Of a stretch of 5,132 nt of DNA, positions 1-5,132 are shown piece after piece. Made by a program: the position numbers and the translations under genes. Within the stretch, counting starts at the first letter, position 1. The number at the start of each line of letters is the position of its first letter. The DNA is from an uncultured Methanobrevibacter sp. (GTDB taxonomy: Archaea; Methanobacteriota; Methanobacteria; Methanobacteriales; Methanobacteriaceae). Below the pieces are notes generated by a model. It ran no database searches. It was not told the origin of the DNA and saw only the letters and a program-made list of their open reading frames with translations. The stretch is taken from positions 1 to 5,132 of the forward strand of contig NZ_ONER01000132.1 in the NCBI RefSeq assembly GCF_900316895.1. The letters are read 5' to 3'.

Positions 1-1610
1 ATGACCTGTTCTGATTTGTAGAACTTGTTGAATGAACCGGCCAGGTCATGACAGTATTGTGCAATACCATGAACTCTCTTTTTGTTTGCACTTTCTTCAA
101 CAACCTGTGGGAATTTTGCGATTTGCCTTATTAAATCCTGTTCCGCATCGTCAGGCACCCATTCATCATCAACTTTTAGGGAGCTGACATCCTTACCTGA
201 TTTTGCAAGCAGTTTGCATGCCCTTGCATGAGCGTACTGGATTGAAGCGCAGCCTCTCTCAAAGCTTAATGCCTCATCCCATTTGAATATTATAGGTTTT
301 TCCGGAGACAGTTTTGCAATGAAGAACCTTATGGCACCAATACCGATTTCTTCAGCCATCGGTGCAATTTCATCATCTGTCAAGTCAGGGTTCCTTGATT
401 TAATCTCATTGGTTGCCCTTAAAACTGCTTCATCTATGAGTTCATCTACGGATACGAATTTGCCTTTACGGGTTGACATTGAACCTTCAGGAAGTGAGAT
501 GAATTCATAAAAGATTACTTCAGGAGGTGTTTGCCTGAATATTTCCTCAAATATTACTCTGATTTGTTCTGCCGCCAGTTTATGGTCTGAGCCTAAGATG
601 TCAAGTACTGTATCGCCTAAGGTGGCTTTGTATTTATGATATGCCAAATCACGTGTAGAGTAAAGAGAGGTACCGTTTGAACGTCTTAAAACGAATTCCT
701 TTTCGATGTTGAAGTCAGTCAGGTCAATGTATAATACATCATCCTCACGGGTGAATCCTTCCCTTTGAATGTAGTGGACCAGCTCATCGACTTCGCCGCT
801 TCTTACAAACTGTCCTTCCCATACGAAATCATCATGAATTATATTCATTCTTTGAAGTGACTCCTTCATTCCAGAGATACAGGTTGAAACTACTTGCTCG
901 AATATTGCATTTAATTCATCGTCGGAACCTTCTTCATATTTTTGAATCAGCTCATCTACCTTAGCCTCATCTACCTTAGCTTGTAATTTTTCATCCTCTT
1001 CGACAGCCTTGTTGGCATCAAAGTATAGCTTTCCGACCTTGTGGTCAACCTTTTCCCCATCATAGTCCTCAATCTTTAATCCGCACTCGGTTATGCCGCA
1101 GACGATGATTGCAATCTGTCTACCCATATCATTAACATAATACTGGGTTGTGACATCCCTTCCGGCCAATCTTAAAAGCCTTGCAAGTGAATCTCCAAAA
1201 ATGGAGTTTCTGATATGTCCGATATGCAATGGTCCGTTCGGATTAGCTGAAGTGTGTTCCAAAACGATTTTCTCATCATATGCCGGAAGCTGACCGTAAT
1301 TGTCATCGACCTTTTCCAGCATCATTCTTGAGAACACATCATAATCTATGAAGAAATTAACGTAAGGTCCGAAGTTCTGAACTTTAGAGAAAATTTCAGG
1401 AACTTCAATCTTTTCAACCAAACCTGCTGCCACTTCAGGAGGTGAAGTCCTCAACTTTTTAGTAAGTTCAAATGCAATGGTACTTGCAAGATCCCCCAAT
1501 TTCGGATTTGGAGGAAAACTCAATTTAAAATTCCTGTCAATTTCCACATCATACTGATCCAATGCCTTGTTAATGGCATCAATAGCTTGTTTTTCAATTT
1601 CAAAATACAT
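1..1610 (-). CDS. argS: Arginyl-tRNA synthetase, C-terminus cut by window edge
   Basis: Class I aminoacyl-tRNA synthetase that attaches arginine to tRNA-Arg in the cytoplasm using ATP. I translated the open frame from the ATG at 1608-1610 to the left edge: 536 codons with no stop. In order: an N-terminal Add-1-type tRNA-contacting domain (about residues 1-110) containing SFPPNPKLGDLAS; the HIGH signature at residues 129-132 within TSANPNGPLHIGHIRNS; the catalytic core with YVNDMGRQ (158-164) and SDHK (341-344); the KMSKS-equivalent MSTRKG at 378-383; then the helical DALR anticodon-binding domain from about 450, ending in the window at FNKFYKSEQV. Family length suggests roughly 25-40 residues are missing past base 1. 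The start is supported by AGGTGA four bases upstream. It is the last visible gene of the cbiC-hemL-signal peptidase-argS unit. Residues 211-220 are an exact duplication (AKVDE twice). Identification is secure. Confidence 0.97.
   Translation of the reverse strand, partial: MYFEIEKQAIDAINKALDQYDVEIDRNFKLSFPPNPKLGDLASTIAFELTKKLRTSPPEVAAGLVEKIEVPEIFSKVQNFGPYVNFFIDYDVFSRMMLEKVDDNYGQLPAYDEKIVLEHTSANPNGPLHIGHIRNSIFGDSLARLLRLAGRDVTTQYYVNDMGRQIAIIVCGITECGLKIEDYDGEKVDHKVGKLYFDANKAVEEDEKLQAKVDEAKVDELIQKYEEGSDDELNAIFEQVVSTCISGMKESLQRMNIIHDDFVWEGQFVRSGEVDELVHYIQREGFTREDDVLYIDLTDFNIEKEFVLRRSNGTSLYSTRDLAYHKYKATLGDTVLDILGSDHKLAAEQIRVIFEEIFRQTPPEVIFYEFISLPEGSMSTRKGKFVSVDELIDEAVLRATNEIKSRNPDLTDDEIAPMAEEIGIGAIRFFIAKLSPEKPIIFKWDEALSFERGCASIQYAHARACKLLAKSGKDVSSLKVDDEWVPDDAEQDLIRQIAKFPQVVEESANKKRVHGIAQYCHDLAGSFNKFYKSEQV
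951..980. repeat. Exact 15-bp tandem duplication inside argS
   Basis: The + strand unit CTCATCTACCTTAGC occurs twice head to tail (951-965 and 966-980) without a mismatch. In argS it keeps the frame and encodes AKVDE-AKVDE (residues 211-220) in the charged, helical stretch between the HIGH motif and the MSTRKG loop, away from catalytic residues. Identity at the DNA level, including third codon positions, suggests a recent duplication by replication slippage rather than old protein repetition. That age estimate is inference. Confidence 0.9.
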
Positions 1611-1614
1611 TAAC

Positions 1615-1620
1615 TCACCT
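1615..1620 (-). promoter_or_regulatory. Ribosome binding site of argS
   Basis: On the minus strand AGGTGA lies four bases before the argS ATG, within the 19-base gap after the signal peptidase stop. It matches part of the archaeal Shine-Dalgarno consensus AGGAGGTGAT and fixes the start at 1610. No promoter-like element or terminator is evident in the gap, so argS is probably cotranscribed with the gene before it. Confidence 0.8.
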
Positions 1621-1629
1621 AAATAATAA

Positions 1630-2055
1630 TCATAAACCTCTTAACCAGAGGGACAGATATCCAATTTTTGGAATGACGACCAGATTATCCCCAAATGTAA
1701 CAACTTTCTCTCTAATTTGGTCTGCTTTAACATAATAAGGGTCAGGCCGGTCATTATTATCCCCCTTAATGACATACATCGTACTTCCGTTGATATCCGT
1801 AATATTAATAATTCTATGAATCACCGGCTGGTCATACCATGCTGCATTATAAACAACGACATCCCCAACTTCAACACTGTTAGGGTCAAATTCATGTATG
1901 CCGAAGAAATTTGCCTTTTCAACAAGCACAATATCTCCCCTATAGAATGCAGGTTCCATACTTCCTGAAACAACAACATTCAAGTGTTGGGCGGCAATTA
2001 AAACAATTATAAGAATTATTGCATATGATAGAATTTCTTTGTAATCAATTTCCAT
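1630..2055 (-). CDS. Signal peptidase I, archaeal/ER (Ser-His) type
   Basis: Membrane-bound serine protease (peptidase family S26, Sec11-like) that removes signal peptides from proteins exported by the Sec pathway; its active site faces outward. The 141-residue protein has one N-terminal membrane segment (about residues 8-24, rich in I, L and V), then the catalytic serine box SGSMEP with Ser32. The general base position is histidine (His80 in PVIHRI), not the lysine of bacterial LepB, which places it in the archaeal/eukaryotic subgroup. The GDNNDRPD box follows (98-105); Asp99 and Asp105 have the six-residue spacing of the two aspartates known to matter in the Methanococcus voltae enzyme. The end (IPKIGYLSLWLRGL) is typical of the family's hydrophobic tail. 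The length is short but normal for archaeal forms. It starts 5 bases after the hemL stop, with a ribosome binding site overlapping the end of hemL, so it is translated from the hemL transcript. Confidence 0.94.
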   Translation of the reverse strand: MEIDYKEILSYAIILIIVLIAAQHLNVVVSGSMEPAFYRGDIVLVEKANFFGIHEFDPNSVEVGDVVVYNAAWYDQPVIHRIINITDINGSTMYVIKGDNNDRPDPYYVKADQIREKVVTFGDNLVVIPKIGYLSLWLRGL

Positions 2056-2060
2056 TTATA

Positions 2061-3335
2061 TTACCTTCTTCTTTTCTTAAATGCAGCTTCAAGTGCCAAT
2101 TCAATAGCATCAGAAGTTTTTTGTAAATCCTCCATACTATGAGCATTTGAAATAAAATTACATTCGAATTGTGAAGGCGGTATGAAAACACCTTCCTTCA
2201 ATAAAGTTTTAAAGTATCTGAGGAATTTCTTCCTGTCGGATTCCTGTGCATCGGCATAATTGTTAACCGGTGCAGGATTGAAATAAATTTGAAACATTGA
2301 AGCAAGTCCTACCGGCTGGACGTTATATCCTTGCTCATCAATGATGGAAGCGATATTTCCTCTAAGGAAGTTTCCTTTTCTTTCAAGTTCCTTATAGAAT
2401 GCATCATCCAATTGTGCCATGGTGGAAAGTCCCGCCTGAACTGAAATAGGGTTTCCGGAAAATGTTCCTGCCTGATAGACCGGACCCTGCGGTGCAATCA
2501 TTTCCATTATCTCTTTCTTACCGCAGAATGCACCCATTGGAAGGCCTCCACCGACGATTTTACCAAGAGTGGTCAGGTCGGGAGTGACTCCATAATATTG
2601 CTGTGCCCCCCCACGGGATGCTCTAAAACCGGTTATTACTTCATCAAATATTAAAATGATATTGTTTTCCTCTGTGATTTTTCTTATAAACTCTAAAAAT
2701 CCAGGTTTAGGTTCGATACAACCGACATTGCCCATTACTACTTCCATAATGATACATGCAATGTTTTCTCCTTCTTTTTCAATCAAATCTGTCAGGGCTT
2801 CCTCATCATTGAACGGAACGGATAAGGTATTTTTGGTGGTGTCTTCAGGTATTCCCGGAGAATCAGGCAATGTTGCGGCTCCGGAACCGCCCTTAACTAA
2901 CACATAATCATGTGCCCCATGATAGGCACCTTCAAATTTGACTATTTTGTCCCTTCCGGTAAAGCCTCTTGCAAGCCTGATTGCGCTCATTGTGGCTTCA
3001 GTACCACTGTTACAAAACCTTACCATTTCAGCGCAAGGAATTCTGTCAATAACCTCTTTTGCCAGTTTGATTTCGTTTTCTGTTGGTGTACCGTAAGCGG
3101 TACCGATTGTTAATTGGTTGGAAACTTCCCTTACAACCTTAGGATTAGCATGGCCCAATATCAAAGGCCCATAAGCCAGACAATAGTCAATATAGGTTTG
3201 ACCATCCTCATCTGTAAGTTTAGATCCTCCCGCACTTTTAACGAAAAACGGATAAGGTTTGAAAGCTCTGACCGGTGAATTTACTCCACCAGGGAAATAT
3301 TTTTTTGATTCATTGAACAATTCTTCTGAATACAT
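2061..3335 (-). CDS. hemL: Glutamate-1-semialdehyde 2,1-aminomutase
   Basis: PLP-dependent class III aminotransferase-fold enzyme that converts glutamate-1-semialdehyde to 5-aminolevulinate, the last step of the C5 route to tetrapyrroles (corrinoids, F430, siroheme). The 424 residues match the family length. Visible motifs: N-terminal FPGGVNSPVRAF (14-25); NSGTEATMSAIRLARG (109-124), which binds the PLP phosphate; KFEGAYHG (133-140); DEVITGFR (231-238) with the pyridine-nitrogen Asp231; and the Schiff-base lysine Lys259 in TLGKIVGGGLPMGAF. TFSGNP (291-296) also fits. The usual EPVxGN segment reads EVVMGN here (198-203). The start at 3335 is supported by length, the family-like beginning (SEELFNESKKYFPGG) and a GTGAT partial Shine-Dalgarno three bases upstream. 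It follows cbiC by 9 bases, so two tetrapyrrole genes sit in one unit, and it is followed after 5 bases by the signal peptidase. The very basic end (KKRRR) is unremarkable. Confidence 0.97.
   Translation of the reverse strand: MYSEELFNESKKYFPGGVNSPVRAFKPYPFFVKSAGGSKLTDEDGQTYIDYCLAYGPLILGHANPKVVREVSNQLTIGTAYGTPTENEIKLAKEVIDRIPCAEMVRFCNSGTEATMSAIRLARGFTGRDKIVKFEGAYHGAHDYVLVKGGSGAATLPDSPGIPEDTTKNTLSVPFNDEEALTDLIEKEGENIACIIMEVVMGNVGCIEPKPGFLEFIRKITEENNIILIFDEVITGFRASRGGAQQYYGVTPDLTTLGKIVGGGLPMGAFCGKKEIMEMIAPQGPVYQAGTFSGNPISVQAGLSTMAQLDDAFYKELERKGNFLRGNIASIIDEQGYNVQPVGLASMFQIYFNPAPVNNYADAQESDRKKFLRYFKTLLKEGVFIPPSQFECNFISNAHSMEDLQKTSDAIELALEAAFKKRRR
2063..2067 (-). promoter_or_regulatory. Ribosome binding site of signal peptidase, overlapping hemL end
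   Basis: Minus-strand AAGGT sits seven bases before the signal peptidase ATG at 2055 and overlaps the last arginine codons and the stop codon of hemL (TAA at 2061-2063). This arrangement suggests translational coupling of the two genes. Confidence 0.55.
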
Positions 3336-3338
3336 TTT

Positions 3339-3343
3339 ATCAC
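3339..3343 (-). promoter_or_regulatory. Partial ribosome binding site of hemL
   Basis: Minus-strand GTGAT lies three bases before the hemL ATG. It matches the 3' half of the archaeal Shine-Dalgarno consensus AGGAGGTGAT, and the short spacing fits that register. It sits in the 9-base gap after the cbiC stop (TAG at 3345-3347). This is a weak site, supported mainly by position. Confidence 0.4.
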
Positions 3344-3344
3344 A

Positions 3345-3871
3345 CTACAAATGTTGTATTAATGAGTTTACGCATGCTACTGCAATTGGTGTTCCACCTT
3401 TTGGTCCTTCAACAATGATATTTGGAATATCTGAATTATGTAGGGCTTCTTTTGAATCAGCCGCACCTACAAAACCAACAGGAACTCCGACAATTGCCTT
3501 AAGATTCATTTCACCTTTAGCATATAAATCCATAGCTTCAAAAACAGCAGTTGGAGCGTTACCTGAAACGACCACTCAACTTCCCCTTCATATCTTGTGA
3601 TACCATATTTAACCATATTGATATCGGTTAAAATGGTTTCCTTATTTTTTAGGGAAGCCATAGCTGCATCTACAAAATCGGGACTGATTTTCACCAATTT
3701 TGCATACTCGGGGTCTGCAGTTGAGTGAACGATTCTCTCAACGATGTCTCTTTCTATAGGTTGTAAATCTTTGACATCTTCACCAATAAGGCCACGGATA
3801 ATTTCACGACTTTTGTTTGCAATATCCAAACCTTGCTTAGTTGATGCACCCATGAACATTTTGTCTGTCAT
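3345..3871 (-). pseudogene. cbiC: Cobalt-precorrin-8 methylmutase, disrupted by internal deletion and frameshift
   Basis: CbiC/CobH moves the methyl group from C-11 to C-12 of the corrin ring, converting (cobalt-)precorrin-8 to (cobalt-)hydrogenobyrinate/cobyrinate during cobalamin synthesis. The gene is visible in two frames. The N-terminal part (ATG at 3871) carries MGASTKQG, the active-site His49 in RIVHSTADPEY, and TDINMVKYGITR (82-93), and stays family-like to about residue 99 (YEGEVE). That frame then continues as unrelated sequence to a stop at 3506. The C-terminal part, in another frame and open from 3575, begins VVSGNAPTAV and continues through GVPVGFVGAADSKEAL and EGPKGGTPIAVACVNSLI to the TAG at 3345-3347. 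Together they give about 175 family residues against about 210 normally; the missing piece is the roughly 34-residue segment that in other CbiC proteins holds the GITR-type helix before GNAPTA. A deletion of about 100 bases (length 1 modulo 3) near 3574-3580 explains both the gap and the shift. First gene of the unit with hemL. Assembly error is the main alternative. Confidence 0.87.
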
Positions 3872-3880
3872 AATGTTAGA

Positions 3881-3908
3881 TTTATATTAAATATATGTTA
3901 AATATTTT
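3881..3908 (-). promoter_or_regulatory. Probable TATA-type promoter of the cbiC-hemL-signal peptidase-argS unit
   Basis: Upstream of the cbiC ATG the minus strand is almost pure A/T, with two overlapping candidate boxes: AAATATTTAA (about 3898-3908) and ATATATTTAATATAAA (about 3881-3896). Archaeal TATA boxes centre about 26 bases before the transcript start, so either box predicts initiation at or only a few bases before the ATG, or slightly inside the gene. No Shine-Dalgarno sequence is seen before the ATG, which agrees with a leaderless or very short-leader transcript. The exact box cannot be chosen by eye. Confidence 0.45.
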
Positions 3909-3915
3909 GTTTATC

Positions 3916-3949
3916 AAAAGAAAATCTCAAAAATCAAAAAATGTCAAAA
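3916..3949 (-). terminator. Oligo-T terminator tracts after the flavoprotein gene
   Basis: Directly after the flavoprotein stop (TAA at 3950-3952) the minus strand has a run of T-rich tracts (TTTT, TTTTTT, TTTTT, TTTT, TTTT) separated by short GA-containing spacers, with no stable hairpin. Archaeal RNA polymerase terminates at such repeated oligo-T stretches. This separates the flavoprotein transcript from the downstream cbiC unit, which has its own promoter immediately after. Confidence 0.6.
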
Positions 3950-5132
3950 TTATTTTTTACCAGCTGATAAACCAGCCAAAAATCCGGTGGAAAATGCGAT
4001 TTTCAAATTATAACCGCCAGTTGGACCATGCAAATCTAGAACTTCCCCTGCAAAGTAAAGACCTGGTGTCAGGGTTGATTCCATTGTTTTAGAATTAATA
4101 TAGGATGTATCAATTCCACCAATAGTGACTTTAGACAAATCATGATTAAAACCACTGATTTCAAAGGTGAATCTCTTCAAATTTTCAATCAAGCGATTTT
4201 TAGTTTTTTTATTGATCCTGGATAATTCAAGATTTCCATCCAAATTAATTTCATTCAAAAAGTATTTTATAAAACTATTCACTAAAAACAATTTCAGATA
4301 ATTCTTTATATGGGTTTTTCCTTTAGCCTGAAAATCGTTTGCAAATTTATCCTGCAGCTGCTCACGTGAAAAGTCGGGACATAAATCAATTGCAATTTCC
4401 AAATCCAAATCAGGTTCCTCATACAATAAGTTATAACTTATAACTTCAGAGATTTCATTACTCAAGTTGATAATTCCCGGTCCGGTTAAACCTTTGTGGG
4501 AAAATAAAACATTGCCTCTAACTTTATTTTTCTTATAACTTATAACAACATCATTTATGGTTACACCGGCAATAGAAGAAAGGTCCTTTTCGGTGATTAA
4601 TGGAGATAAACCATATTTAATATCAGTTATAGGTTGAGAAGTCAATGAGTAATTTCCAATGCTGCAACCTGTTTGAGGATAAGTGACGCCACCTGTAGCT
4701 ATGATAATCTTGTCTGCTTTTATAGAATCATTTATGAGGAAATCTTCTGTAATTGTCTTTACTTCAAAGTTATAACTTATTACCACATTCTCCAACTTAT
4801 CAGTTAGACCCTTTAAGACATCACTTGACCTTTCGGTTTCGGGAAAAATCCTATTGTCATCCTCTTCGATAAATCCGAAATCAAACAAAGAAAACAGATC
4901 GTCATTGGTAAATGTATAAAAAGAGTGTTTTAAAAAATTCTTGTTGTTAAAAAAAGTTAATAGCTGTTTTATTGGCTTGTCGTTGGTAATGTTGCATCTT
5001 CCTCCGCCTGTCATCAGCAGCTTACGGCCTAAAGACGGATTCTTTTCAAGCAAAATTACACGTGAAGTCCTGCTTGCGGCAATAGCTGCCATGATTCCTG
5101 CAGGACCTCCACCAATAATAGCTATATCGTAT
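3950..5132 (-). CDS. HI0933/YhiN/BaiN-family FAD-dependent oxidoreductase, 5' end cut by window edge
   Basis: Flavoprotein of the HI0933-like family, often annotated as NAD(P)/FAD-dependent oxidoreductase or aminoacetone oxidase family; the substrate in archaea is not established. The frame is open to the right edge, and the 14 residues before the first internal ATG (5090-5092) read YDIAIIGGGPAGIM, the dinucleotide-binding beta strand and GGGPAG loop. That ATG is therefore not the start; the true start is only a few codons beyond base 5132. About 394 residues are visible, matching the family's roughly 400. Then come VILLEKNPSLGRKLLMTGGGRCNITN, the family hallmark (about 26-51), ATGGVTYPQTGCSIG (about 145-159), SHKGLTGPGIINLS (about 208-221) in the inserted middle domain, and the C-terminal FAD-contact segment GLYFAGEVLDLHGPTGGYNLKIAFSTG (about 356-382). 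The gene is visibly more A/T-rich than hemL and argS. It ends before oligo-T tracts, so it is probably separate from the cbiC unit. Confidence 0.92.
   Translation of the reverse strand, partial: YDIAIIGGGPAGIMAAIAASRTSRVILLEKNPSLGRKLLMTGGGRCNITNDKPIKQLLTFFNNKNFLKHSFYTFTNDDLFSLFDFGFIEEDDNRIFPETERSSDVLKGLTDKLENVVISYNFEVKTITEDFLINDSIKADKIIIATGGVTYPQTGCSIGNYSLTSQPITDIKYGLSPLITEKDLSSIAGVTINDVVISYKKNKVRGNVLFSHKGLTGPGIINLSNEISEVISYNLLYEEPDLDLEIAIDLCPDFSREQLQDKFANDFQAKGKTHIKNYLKLFLVNSFIKYFLNEINLDGNLELSRINKKTKNRLIENLKRFTFEISGFNHDLSKVTIGGIDTSYINSKTMESTLTPGLYFAGEVLDLHGPTGGYNLKIAFSTGFLAGLSAGKK

Noticed and set aside
283..510. Plus-strand open frame of 75 codons
   Set aside because: It lies wholly inside argS on the opposite strand, is low-complexity (serine-rich) and resembles no family, so it is a shadow of the real gene.
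1717..1968. Plus-strand open frame of 83 codons opposite the signal peptidase
   Set aside because: The minus-strand frame has all signal peptidase catalytic motifs; the opposite frame has no recognisable feature or ribosome binding site.
2656..3113. Two plus-strand open frames opposite hemL
   Set aside because: Both are antisense to strongly conserved hemL segments including the PLP-phosphate motif and show no motif of their own.
3506..3600. Programmed -1 ribosomal frameshift in cbiC
   Set aside because: No X-XXY-YYZ slippery heptamer is seen at the junction, and a frameshift would not restore the roughly 34 family residues that are absent from the DNA.
3259..3600. Plus-strand open frame of 113 codons spanning the cbiC/hemL junction
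   Set aside because: It is antisense to the C-terminal CbiC fragment and the hemL start, both with clear family motifs; the translated product resembles nothing recognisable.
3872..3949. Small RNA or riboswitch (for example a cobalamin riboswitch) before cbiC
   Set aside because: The 78-base gap is nearly all A/T with no stable stem or conserved B12-box-like element, and is accounted for by terminator and promoter signals.
3895..4092. Plus-strand open frame of 65 codons
   Set aside because: It reads through the oligo-T terminator region (as lysine-rich sequence) and the antisense of the flavoprotein C-terminus, with no ribosome binding site.
5090..5092. ATG as the start of the flavoprotein gene
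   Set aside because: The frame is open upstream to the window edge and encodes YDIAIIGGGPAGI, the essential FAD-binding strand and glycine loop, so this methionine is internal.

Overview
The window looks like chromosomal DNA of a methanogenic archaeon, most likely order Methanobacteriales and probably Methanobrevibacter-like. This is inference from protein type and sequence style; no rRNA is present to settle it. Supporting signs are the AT-rich genes, purine-rich GGTGA-type ribosome binding sites, an archaeal/ER-type (Ser-His) signal peptidase, an archaeal-style arginyl-tRNA synthetase, a cobalamin-pathway CbiC with its closest feel to methanogen versions, oligo-T stretches after a stop codon, and AT-rich TATA-like boxes.

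Every gene lies on the minus strand, so transcription runs from high to low coordinates. From the right edge: (1) 3950-5132, a flavoprotein of the HI0933/YhiN/BaiN family, lacking only its first few codons at the window edge; (2) 3872-3949, a short intergenic stretch with oligo-T terminator-like tracts and then a TATA-rich promoter; (3) 3345-3871, cbiC (cobalt-precorrin-8 methylmutase), broken by an apparent internal deletion of about 100 bases that also shifts the frame; (4) 2061-3335, hemL (glutamate-1-semialdehyde aminomutase); (5) 1630-2055, an archaeal type I signal peptidase; (6) 1-1610, argS, cut by the left edge a few dozen codons before its end. No gene-free stretch exceeds 80 bases.

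Genes 3-6 are separated by only 9, 5 and 19 bases and very probably form one transcription unit starting at the promoter before cbiC. HemL makes 5-aminolevulinate, the precursor of all tetrapyrroles (in methanogens corrinoids, F430, siroheme and sometimes heme), and CbiC works late in corrin-ring synthesis, so these two belong to one pathway. The signal peptidase and ArgS are general housekeeping genes riding in the same unit.

The most noteworthy item is the broken cbiC. If real, it predicts loss of de novo corrinoid ring synthesis, in an organism type that needs a corrinoid in the MtrA methyltransferase; if not real, it is an assembly error. I saw no defence system, mobile element, CRISPR array or RNA gene. 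Apart from cbiC this is an ordinary core-genome region.
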